Shown here piece after piece: positions 7,533 to 15,809 of a stretch of DNA of 26,805 nt (position 1 is the stretch's first letter; each line of letters starts with the position of its first letter). Made by a program: the position numbers and the translations under genes. The notes beneath the pieces were generated by a model. It ran no database searches. It was not told where the DNA came from and saw only the letters and a list, made by a program, of their open reading frames with translations. Source of the DNA: Cladosporium sp. IMV 00045. Taxonomy: Eukaryota > Ascomycota > Dothideomycetes > Cladosporiales > Cladosporiaceae. The stretch spans positions 1-26,805 of the forward strand of contig MSJI02000349.1 in assembly GCA_001931905.2 (NCBI GenBank), in the 5' to 3' direction.

Positions 7533-10176
7533 GCAGGTCACCGCGAGAGAAAAATCAAAACGCTAGCAACATGCAAAGGCACGCTTTTGTGCAAGGTAAA
7601 ACAAATAAATGAATGGATAGACACGACAGGGCAAAATCAATCAATGCATGCGCGCCTGTGTATCGTTTCAGCGTTCGCGATCGCTACCGGAGCGGTTGTG
7701 AGAGAGTATGTGTGGCAAATGACCGTTTGGCCGAACGGAGAGTGTACGGAGATGTAAGGACCCGGTGCAAGCATCCAGCAGCTGGTGTTTGAAGAGAGAG
7801 AGAGGTGTTTGCGGTGATCGCTCCAGGCGATACAGTACAGGCTCACTTGCAGATGTTGCGCACGGCGCGACAGTAGTACAATATGAGGATGTTCAGACAG
7901 GCAGCGCTCGTACTGAACGGGTGTGGACTTCCCAGCCCAGCCTTTTGAGTGAGTGAGATGTGATGTTCGTTCAGGCCGGCTGACGTGTGTGCGCAGGTCC
8001 AGAAATGCAGCAGCTCGCATCCAATGCTTCCCAGCTTGCTTCCCTGCTCGTGCAGCGCGCAACGGCACACAGGCGGCCAGTCACACAGGCGCACAGCGAC
8101 GAGTAGCTGCAGTGAGATGCGCTCACTCTTGATAGCGCGGATGGTCGAGGATGGAGATGTGGTTCGGTCGCTCGGTCGGGTCGGGGAGAGTGCCAACGGT
8201 CGACGATCGCGTGGGGCGCAGGGAGAGACAGGGTCAAACGAGTGTAAGGAGCGTGGTTAGAAGTGAAAAAAGAAGGAAGGTAGACTGGAAATGGCCAGGC
8301 AGGCCGTCGACGACAGCAAGCAATACTTCACAAGAACCCGCCAAGGGGTAGACGCTCACAGCAATATGCAGAGGTGAGGAAGTGATACATAAGATACAGT
8401 AGCAGCAGGGCAAGGCACAAGAGGGCCTAAGAAAGTAGTTAGTGGCCTGCTGCACTACTCTACAAGAAGTGGCATCGTTGGGCGAGACTTGCTTGCTTGG
8501 TGTGTGAGAGAGATGCAAGCGTGCTCCGACATGAAACAGTAGCGTGCCTTTGCCCATGTCAATCATCCTCGTCCCCGGTCTTGCCGTCCATTCCTCTGGG
8601 GTCATCATACCGGCATTAGGAGGTAGTGAAAAAGCATTGGGTGATTGGGAGATGATATGCCTGGGCATAAAAAGACCGCCTACTACATGTAAGATGTATG
8701 CTACTCCTATAAATCAACGTGTTCTGTCTATTAAATCTTCCAAGGCAGACAACAAGACAGAAACAAGCGATACCCTCGACCTAAACCCCTAGTTACGACA
8801 AGCGAATCTACCGAGATTGGAAGGCACCATCACCCGTTTATACTCCGGCACGCCCGTCTTTGCCCTCGCAATCAAATCCATCCCGTCCGCAACACCGGCC
8901 TCGTTTGGTGCAAGACTTCAAGAGCCTTCCTTTCATGATCCCACTCGAGAGAAAGTTCTCTAGTCCCGCGAAGCTGTCTCGCAAACGGCTTTTGTGGTCT
9001 GTTCGTTCCTCTCCAGCGCAAGAGATCCGTTTCCACTAGCCAGAATGATGTCAGGGATGAACGCTGTCGCGCAATTCAACGAGGACTGGAGAGTCCAGAA
9101 GACTTTACCCCATTTTGCTGGTCCTGTCTGGGCGTAGTAAATAACAATATCGTCCCGTGAATGGTGACGCGTTTCTTCAGCTTGCAATAATCGAAATGCT
9201 TAAACCGACTCATCGCCATCGCTTGTCTCGTTTAACGCAAATAGCAGCACTATCTGCTGATATGTCACTGCTTACATGTGCATGTGCATACACTGATTAT
9301 GCAGCCTTGCATGGAGCTTGGGAAGGCCTGCGACAACGCCCAAGCTCCCGCACGCTGGCATATGAATGCTGCACATATCGCCGCAAAAAGCAACTGAACA
9401 CATTTTTCTTTATTATTTCGATCTTATGGCGTGGCAAGCATGCTTGTTTTCAATTCAACAAACTATCTAAATTCACAGCACGACGGCGCTGTCATCTTCC
9501 TTTTTAGCCAACTTATCTCATCAGGTGAGAGCACATGTTTCAGCATTTGCCCATGTCGAGAAGTCAACTTTACCTTCACGAAAGAGCACTCAATGGCCAC
9601 AACACATGCTTAGACCAGCCACGTCAGCTGCAGCTTGCCATGAAGCAAGTGCCCTTACAGATGTATGTCATCCCACCCGTTGTTAAGCAATACATTTTTC
9701 CTCTACCCGTGAGAGCCAAGCCATAACTCTAATTCCTCAGCGATCATTTGCATTCGTCGCATATAGCTAACCTCACCTCCTCTGTATCGTATACATGTTG
9801 CTGTTGTATATATCACTCACAGCGCAAATTTGCCGATTGCCTGGTTTGATCCTCACGCCACACATGCAAGGCGCAGCTCCCCTTTTCTCCATTCAAGCAA
9901 TGGCCTCCACGTGTCTGTGGCTGCGAAGTCGTTCGCACATGCCAGTGATCACCGCATTGCTTTGCGGCATTTATGACCAGATAGCAGTGATAAGAAGCTC
10001 TTTTGTTTGCTCACGTCACTTCTCACAATTCAAATCACCTCCTCACTCATTCATTCCAAACCCTCAATTATCAACAACATCCACCAACATCCCCCAGATT
10101 GACATTAACAACCACTCTCCAATCAAACCTAACCACCAACTCAAAACAATACCTCCAAAAATCAACACCAGCAACC
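7526..10176. other. Long gene-poor region with divergent promoters
   Basis: This 2.65 kb lies between the start of the minus-strand membrane-protein gene and the start of the plus-strand WW-domain gene, so it holds both promoters. Several open frames of 60-145 codons occur on both strands, but none has a recognised domain or a clear start with splice signals. Coding-like minus-strand text occurs in pieces at 8450-8668 and 8789-9187 and is described separately. A short inverted repeat (GCTTGGG ... CCCAAGC) lies at about 9316-9345. The last 150 bases before 10177 are CA-rich and look like a 5' leader. No tRNA or intact transposon was seen. Confidence 0.5.
8789..9075 (-). pseudogene. Possible frameshifted relic of a protein-coding gene
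   Basis: On the minus strand, a stop-free frame from 9075 to 8872 (68 codons) contains protein-like text such as ELSLEWDHERKALEVLHQT. A second frame, 8917-8789 (43 codons), continues with ADGMDLIARAKTGVPEYKR and ends at a TAG. The two frames overlap by 46 bases, as expected if one base was gained or lost in a gene that was once continuous. A third frame (9187-8960) upstream also has coding-like wording (TGPAKWGKVFWTL). I do not recognise the family. The alternatives are a real gene with an unusual intron here, or chance. No intact start or full-length frame was found. Confidence 0.28.
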
Positions 10177-11103
10177 ATGTCCGGCTTCGCAGAAAAGATC
10201 CTCGACTCCTTCATGGACCGCAAGAAAAGCGACTCTGACCAAAACAACAACGACGCCTACTACCAACAGGGACAACAGCAACAGCAACCCTACCAACCCG
10301 CCCCCTACACCCAATCTCAACCGCAACAACCCCCTTACCCCTGGATCACGCGCTGGGACGACCGCGAGCAGCGCTACATATACATCAACGAGCAAACCGG
10401 CGAGCGCAGCTACACTCTCCCCGGCGCCAGCCAGGGAGGCTACGGCGGTGGCGGTGAATCTTACGGCTACCCAAACCAACCCTCCCAGCAGCAAGGCTAC
10501 TACAACTCCGGTGAACCTGCGCCCGAGCAGAGAGAGGAGAAGAGCAGCGGCCACGGATCCGCTGCTGCGTGGGGCGCGGGCGGGCTTGCTTTGGGGTTGG
10601 GAGCTGGTGCGTTGGCGATGCCTGAGGGGGAGGAGATTAGTGAGTTTTTTTGTCTCTATTTTTTCATTGCTTTTGGCTTCTTTTCCTATGTTTATCCGCT
10701 TTCTCCCCATCTCCCGCACCTGACCATCACATCCAACAGCAAAAAGGAGATAAATCAGATCACTAACACCACCGCAGAGGACGAATGGAACCAAGCCGAA
10801 TCCTCCATCTCCCGCTCCGCCTCCGACTTCCCCGAAAACGCCGCCGAATGGACGGGCGAGCGCGTCGGCGAAGCGGAGCAGCTCCCCGAGAGAGCCGAGG
10901 AGGGTTTCGACGAGTTCGGCGACGGCGTGGAGAGGAAATGGGACGGTGCTGTGGAGGGGGTTGAGGAGGCGCCAGAGAATGTCGCCGAGTGGGTTGGGGA
11001 GGGAGTCGGTGAGGTGCAGGGGTTCGGGGATGATGTGCAGGAGTTTGGCGATGATATGGGGGATGCGTATGATGAGGGGAGGGAGGAGGGGAGGGAGGAT
11101 TGA
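10177..11103 (+). CDS. WW-like domain protein with glycine zipper and amphipathic repeats
   Basis: Two exons are inferred, 10177-10639 and 10778-11103, giving 262 residues. The donor is GTGAGT at 10640, a CACTAAC branch site lies at about 10760, and the acceptor CCGCAG ends at 10777. A short N-terminal helix (SGFAEKILDSFMDRKK) is followed by a Q/P/Y-rich linker. Residues about 54-82 form a WW-like domain: W56, the YIYIN strand, a T-G turn and P82, but the second signature Trp is Tyr (Y79). Residues 129-148 are a Gly/Ala/Leu zipper (AAAWGAGGLALGLGAGALAM). The second exon encodes acidic amphipathic repeats; PENAAEWTGERVGE and PENVAEWVGEGVGE recur 47 residues apart. Glycine zippers and such helices usually bind or insert in membranes or lipid surfaces, so a peripheral membrane or stress role is possible. 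The function is not known. The ATG at 10177 is preferred over upstream in-frame codons because of the CA-rich leader (ACC at -3 to -1) and coding character. Confidence 0.8.
   Translation: MSGFAEKILDSFMDRKKSDSDQNNNDAYYQQGQQQQQPYQPAPYTQSQPQQPPYPWITRWDDREQRYIYINEQTGERSYTLPGASQGGYGGGGESYGYPNQPSQQQGYYNSGEPAPEQREEKSSGHGSAAAWGAGGLALGLGAGALAMPEGEEISEFFCLYFFIAFGFFSYVYPLSPHLPHLTITSNSKKEINQITNTTAEDEWNQAESSISRSASDFPENAAEWTGERVGEAEQLPERAEEGFDEFGDGVERKWDGAVEGVEEAPENVAEWVGEGVGEVQGFGDDVQEFGDDMGDAYDEGREEGRED
10640..10777 (+). other. Stop-free intron of length 3n (possible retained intron)
   Basis: The interval has a consensus GTGAGT donor, a CACTAAC branch site 11 bases before the CCGCAG acceptor, and a T-rich 5' half, so it is very likely an intron. 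It is 138 bases, divisible by three, and has no stop in the coding frame. A transcript that keeps it would encode 46 extra residues beginning with a strongly hydrophobic stretch (EFFCLYFFIAFGFFSYVY). Confidence 0.7.
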
Positions 11104-11664
11104 TTTGGTAGATGGAAGGGGTGGGGTGGGGTGGAGATTTGGAGGGGGAGAGGTGTTGAATGAGGTTGCGGTGGAGGAGGTGATTGAAAGTTGAGGAACC
11201 GAGTTTCCAAATCGATTGAGAAACCTGCATTCAAGTAGCGGGGGACCCTAGCTCTAGTGACAGTCTATGAAAACCAGTAGTGAGCCATTTCATTGTTCAT
11301 CCCAAGGCAATTATAGTTGAGTCCACCGACCGGCCAACAGCAATGGTATGCACGTGGCTATAGAGCCCAAAGTAGGTTACTGCAATCAATGGCACTTTGA
11401 TTGGAACGTAAAAACATTCATTCTTGGTAAAGACTGTTGAAAAGTATTTTCTTCCGCGCTATCTAGCGAGGTTCCAACCTTCACGACGAATGAAGGAGGA
11501 AACCTCTAAATTCATCCCCGAAGAAATTAAAAGAGTAGAAAAAGTCATGATCACGCCAAAGAATGAATCCCAAGAATCTCAACAAAGGCCAACAACCAAA
11601 AACCAAAGAGACAGTCCCGTACCGCACTTCCAACGCGCCGCAGTCAAGCTCTCTCAAGAACTGC
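11104..11664. other. Convergent 3' intergenic region
   Basis: This lies between the stops of the WW-domain gene (plus) and the cupin gene (minus). The first 90 bases continue a G/A-rich, T-poor strand bias. The rest is mixed sequence with A-rich runs near 11410-11600 that fit 3' UTRs. Open frames here are antisense extensions of the neighbours and are not called. Confidence 0.5.
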
Positions 11665-12552
11665 TTACATGTTGCAAGTAGCCTTGCAAGAGTCCACAGC
11701 ACGCACGAGGTTAGGCGGCAGCTTGGCGCGGAACTCATCGACATTGCTAGGATCGATCTTATCGTACGAGCCCAGAGTGATATCAACGATCTTCTCATCG
11801 AGGGTGAAGAAGTTCTGCGCAATCTGGCTCGTACCAGGGTCAGCGGAGTTGAGGGCCGCGGAGAAAATCGCCCGCTCGCAAGTCGGGTTGAACTGGAAGT
11901 GAATGCTGCCCTGCGGGAAGATGGTGGCCTCGAACTGCTTGAGGGTTGTGTTGAAAGGGAAAGCGAGCGCGTCGATCTCCTTCGCCGCGTCTTTGAAGAA
12001 GTTGTTCTCCAGCACGAAACCCGTCACCAGCTCGCCTTGCACGACGGTCAGGAATTCCGTGGCGCGCGGGTGCGTGTGTGGGGAGTTCATGCCGCAGGGC
12101 TCGATGAAGGCGACCGCGCCGGCGATGCCTTCGCCCACCAGGAAGGGGAAGTTGTCCTCGTTGGCGACGAGGATGCGGCCGCCGTCGCCGCCGGCGGGGG
12201 CGTTTTTGAAGTCGAACGCGAGCGCGTCGTGGATCTGGTCCGGGTCGCTGAGGGGGATCTTGCCCGCGTTGTCCTCGGAGAGCAGGACTTGGAGGCGGTC
12301 GTTCTGCGTGACTTTGGACTGCAGCTTCTCGGCGAGGGCGGAGGCTTTGGCGGCGGCGTCGGCGGGGGGAGTGCTGAACTCTGGAAATCCACCGGAGGTC
12401 TTGCTTCCACTGCTGGTTCCGGTCGCCATAGAAGAGGCGGCAGAGGAGGTGTGGCGCATGGAGGAGGCTCCGCTAGGGGCGAGGTTGGCGGGGACGGCCT
12501 GGACGGCGCCGGCCACGAGGGCGGCGAGGGCGATCTTCATGATGGCAGACAT
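11665..12552 (-). CDS. Secreted cupin, spherulin-1A/germin-like
   Basis: A single exon of 295 residues. Either M1 or M5 could start a signal peptide (MKIALAALVAGAVQA), and both give secretion. After an S/T-rich spacer (about 25-60) comes one cupin domain (about 120-260). Germin box 1 is complete: G154 ... H159-T-H161 ... E166 ... G173. Box 2 follows as FPQGSIHFQFN with H218 and N222, so all metal ligands (three His, one Glu) are present. Four cysteines (153, 225, 289, 293) could pair. The layout matches fungal and slime-mould spherulin-1A proteins and the germin family, some of which bind manganese and act as oxalate oxidases or superoxide dismutases. The reaction of this one cannot be read from sequence. 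It probably acts in the wall or outside the cell. The gene is tail-to-tail with the WW-domain gene. Confidence 0.87.
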   Translation of the reverse strand: MSAIMKIALAALVAGAVQAVPANLAPSGASSMRHTSSAASSMATGTSSGSKTSGGFPEFSTPPADAAAKASALAEKLQSKVTQNDRLQVLLSEDNAGKIPLSDPDQIHDALAFDFKNAPAGGDGGRILVANEDNFPFLVGEGIAGAVAFIEPCGMNSPHTHPRATEFLTVVQGELVTGFVLENNFFKDAAKEIDALAFPFNTTLKQFEATIFPQGSIHFQFNPTCERAIFSAALNSADPGTSQIAQNFFTLDEKIVDITLGSYDKIDPSNVDEFRAKLPPNLVRAVDSCKATCNM

Positions 12553-13886
12553 TGTCGTGGTCGTTTGTTGATTAGGTGCAATACTGTGAGATTAGGAAGT
12601 TCTTCTGGGCGGAGAGAATGTGCGATAATTTGAAGGAAATCCACAAAGGAAATACAAAGGAGATAGAAGTAAGAAAGGCGGGTTGGAAGAGTTGTAGGGT
12701 TGGAGTGTTCGAGTGTTGTGTGATGGGAGGAACGAAAGATTGTTGACGAGGAGAGTGGACAGGACTCTTATACCAACCTCGAGCCGCCATCACATCCGCT
12801 ACCTTTTGCGACTATGCAGTGTTGGCACTCACGTCTGGCCTAGGGCTGATGCGAAGGATCGATGGTGAGCAGCCGGAATACACAGACTGCGTAGGAGGAT
12901 GACTTGGCTACGCGGTCGCAAGACTGAGGTGAGGTTGCTGATGTGAGCTGCCTCCTCATGTAAAAGAAATCCCAAATTGGCGCCAACGCCGCAAACGTAA
13001 TACCGACCTATCACAATTAAGTATTGATTTTAGCCACGTGAGAACTCCTTTTACCAAGGACTTGGGGCCGATGTCAACTGTTTGTCGTATTGCTGCGCCA
13101 TGTAAGCGCTATCGTCAGATCTAGCTAGCGATGAGCGAGCGTGGCTTTGACGTGCAGGTACTGTATTCTGGGCTGGCTGACAGCTGCAATCACAGGCGGA
13201 GTTGAAATAATCCCCGCCACATTTATCACCTTTGGTTTGGAGACGTCCGTGCAAACCTATCAAAGCATACACAATTAGTCGGCTGTGTAATTGTGAATGC
13301 CTTACATGGGCTGACACGGAATGAGACAAGCATTTGATCGACAAGCTTGATGTGACCAAGCATTTCTGCACTGACATTGTTATGAAGATGCGAGAAGCGT
13401 CTCATGCGTGAAATTCTGTACCATCGACAGAGGCCTTGTTAGTGCCATTTTGGTTGAAACTCGTGCATCACCCTTGACGTCCTGATTCCATGCATTCAAT
13501 CCTGGGCCTAAATAATCCCGCAACCGTGTGCCGCCCCAACTTCTGACAGACTGGCCCCGACATCCCTCACTGGTGGTAAAGCAGGATTCTTGTCCGTCGA
13601 GGACACGCGGCACTGCCAACAACTCTTGAAACGCTCGAAGTCGCGCTTGCGTCTTTGGATATGGATTTCGAACCGAATGATCGATAAAGCCGAATGAAAG
13701 GCAACATCAGCTTATGTTGCAGTAAGCTCGACGCCATCGGTACTCGCCGCACCGATCTCCGAAGCAGGCAAGCAGTGAGAGCCTCTTGCAGCATTGAAGC
13801 AGTAGATGCAAAGCAGTTGACGCGGAAACTTTGGAAGGATGTTTCACGGCGCCGCTCATTGCTCGTAAGCCGAAACAAGCCGTCCT
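12553..13886. other. Intergenic: promoter of the cupin gene and 3' region of the next minus-strand gene
   Basis: Upstream of the cupin start (minus strand), the first 200 bases are A/G-rich on the plus strand, meaning a CT-rich leader on the coding strand. Further right is mixed sequence with several antisense or random open frames (60-108 codons) lacking domains. I see no repeat, RNA gene or further coding region. Confidence 0.5.
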
Positions 13887-14615
13887 TTACTCGTCCATGT
13901 GCTCATCGCCAAGTTCGGAGTGCGACGCGCCATCACCAACATCTCCCTGAACGGGCTCGGGATGTTGCTCGGCTGATCTTCTTCCACTTGGCTCTGGTGA
14001 GCTTCTCGAATCCTCTGCATCAACAAACCCAAAAACATCGTGGGGGCGTCGCCTTGGCCTCTTCACACTTCCATTCCTGCTGCGATCGTTCAAGCCATCC
14101 GGATCGGTAAGTTCGGTGTCACTGTTGGCAGTCTGGCTGTGCAATCGCTTGAACACTCGCGAGCTGGTGCGCTTGCTCAAACGTCTTGCCCTGCGCTTTT
14201 TGGTCATCTCAGACTCCTCTTCACGGTCACTACAATTTAGCTGCTCGAAGCGGCTCGATATGCCGGAGTCCGAATCAGGGTCATCGGTATTATCCTGGCT
14301 CTCGTAAGGGAGCTCTTCGACTTCCTCAAGTTCCGCCGGAGACACGACTTCAATTTCGGCGCCAGTCAACGACTCAAGATCGTCTACATCGCCGTCTGCT
14401 AGCTCTATTACCAGAAGGGTATCGGAATTCGTACGCTTCAGAACCTTTTTGGCCGGCGAGCTGGTCTCGGCAGGGTAGATCGACGAAGCGGGCGAGTCGG
14501 ATCGTTCGAAGCGGCGTTTGTGTTTAGCCGGGGTGTAAGGTGGTGTCGCCGGCGCAGTGTGCCCGGACAGGCTTGTTTGTGAGGCAAAGCCGGCGTTTGG
14601 ATGTAGCGTCGCCAT
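13887..14615 (-). CDS. Unrecognised, probably nuclear protein; 5' end uncertain
   Basis: From the ATG at 14615 the frame encodes 242 residues to the stop at 13887. The frame stays open upstream to about 14828 without an ATG, and its wording just before 14615 (SKRLCSVDDLIAFAAASA) looks coding. The true start is therefore probably in an upstream exon that I could not place, or at a non-ATG codon. The protein has a TPPYTPAKHKRR motif, Ser-Pro sites, an acidic middle (ADGDVDDLESLTGAEIEVV), and a strongly basic stretch (TKKRRARRLSKRTSSRVFKR) that fits a nuclear localisation signal, followed by KRPRRRP. There is no enzyme motif. It is divergent from the coatomer gene and may share its upstream region. 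A transcriptional or cell-cycle role is only a guess from composition. Confidence 0.6.
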   Translation of the reverse strand: MATLHPNAGFASQTSLSGHTAPATPPYTPAKHKRRFERSDSPASSIYPAETSSPAKKVLKRTNSDTLLVIELADGDVDDLESLTGAEIEVVSPAELEEVEELPYESQDNTDDPDSDSGISSRFEQLNCSDREEESEMTKKRRARRLSKRTSSRVFKRLHSQTANSDTELTDPDGLNDRSRNGSVKRPRRRPHDVFGFVDAEDSRSSPEPSGRRSAEQHPEPVQGDVGDGASHSELGDEHMDE

Positions 14616-15809
14616 TGCCGATGCAGCAGCGAAGGCGATAAGGTCGTCCACAGAGCAGAGTCGTTTTGATTCCTGATTCAGCGCGTGTCTGGAGGGGCTG
14701 GAACTCCTAGATGAGGCCAGCAGTAGTGTTTGACGATGTAGTTCCCACGGCGCAGACCAAGCAATATCATGTTGTTGCTGCTGGTAGTATGGGCAAGATG
14801 GCTGTCTCGTCAATCGCCGCGCTCTCCTTGGCTAGTACCGAATACTGCGACGTTGTCCTACGGTGGTAAGAGTCACCAGCGGGCCGCAAGTGAGGTAGCA
14901 CAAGTCGAGAGAGGATTGTGAAGCGGGAAGGGCAGAGGGAGTGCGAGAAGTATATTGATGGGGCTCCTTGCTTTGGGCAGCAATGGCTCGGGTGGTGGTG
15001 GCGGCGGCTGGCTGTCAGGCAGCGCTGGCAGAGTAGTGATTGGCGGCAAAACACCCGGGATAGACGAAAGGCCTACGGTATGGAAGAAGGCCCGAGAACG
15101 GTATGGAAGGGCAGGCCGAGTGGGAAGAAGGAGAGGCAGAGAAGCCGTCAGCTGGATTCGCTTGGGTGTACTGGAGTATTCATGTATGTACGAGACGGCG
15201 GAGAACTTCGGCGTCCCAACCGGCACGGCCAAGGGAGCGTGCAGTAGTTTTCGACTATGCTGCAGCTGTCTGACGAGTTGTGGCAGCTTCTCCATTGGTC
15301 CATGATTGACACGTGATAAGTGTGTGAGTGCACAAATGGGAATTTAATTATTGAAGCAGACTAGATATGCATCAGAGGCCTGCAGCGTTTCCGTCGTTCC
15401 TCAGGGCTCGCCATGATCTGTTTTAGCGTGAGGATTCGTCCTGTCTGTCGCGGCGTTGCGAGGTGTGGAGAGAGGATGATGACTGGTTCAAAAGTTGTAG
15501 CTCGCCTCAGATCACGTGATATTGCACCCCACGACTCTCGAAGGGAAGGAGGGAGGGACTTGTTGCTGCCTCAGGATGTCCTTGGCAAGCTGGTCTCGCT
15601 GTCTTGCTCTACGTAGCACGTAGCTGTTTGGGCCAGACAGGGTGCATACGGGGTTGGGTTCGAGAACAAGTACACTACACCAACCCACTTGCGCATACCA
15701 CCTCTCCCCTTCACGACATCACTTCCCGGTCTCCTGCATATCCGGTGCTCTCTTTGGTATTGCGCATTGCCCAATGACTGGAGCTTTGGCTCCCTTACAA
15801 TAGCCCAAC
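14616..15809. other. Divergent promoter region, with possible 5' exon of the minus gene
   Basis: The interval separates the diverging minus-strand nuclear-protein gene and the plus-strand coatomer gene. The part 14616-14828 is probably coding for the minus gene. A minus frame at 14873-15295 begins with ATG (MEKLPQLVRQLQHSRKLL) and could be a 5' exon or leader frame, but its later part is low-complexity and no clean splice pair was found. Bases 15640-15809 are CT/CA-rich and fit the coatomer promoter and leader. Confidence 0.4.

Noticed and set aside
9316..9345. Inverted repeat GCTTGGG ... CCCAAGC
   Set aside because: Single short hairpin without a T-run, partner copy or adjacent coding region. 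Not enough for a terminator or transposon end.
12087..12410. Minus-strand Ser/Thr/Pro/Arg-rich frame inside the cupin gene
   Set aside because: Shadow frame of the high-GC cupin coding sequence.
14873..15295. Minus-strand 140-codon frame starting with ATG
   Set aside because: Mostly Pro/Leu/Ser low-complexity text and no clean splice pair to the next gene. Kept only as a possible 5' exon.
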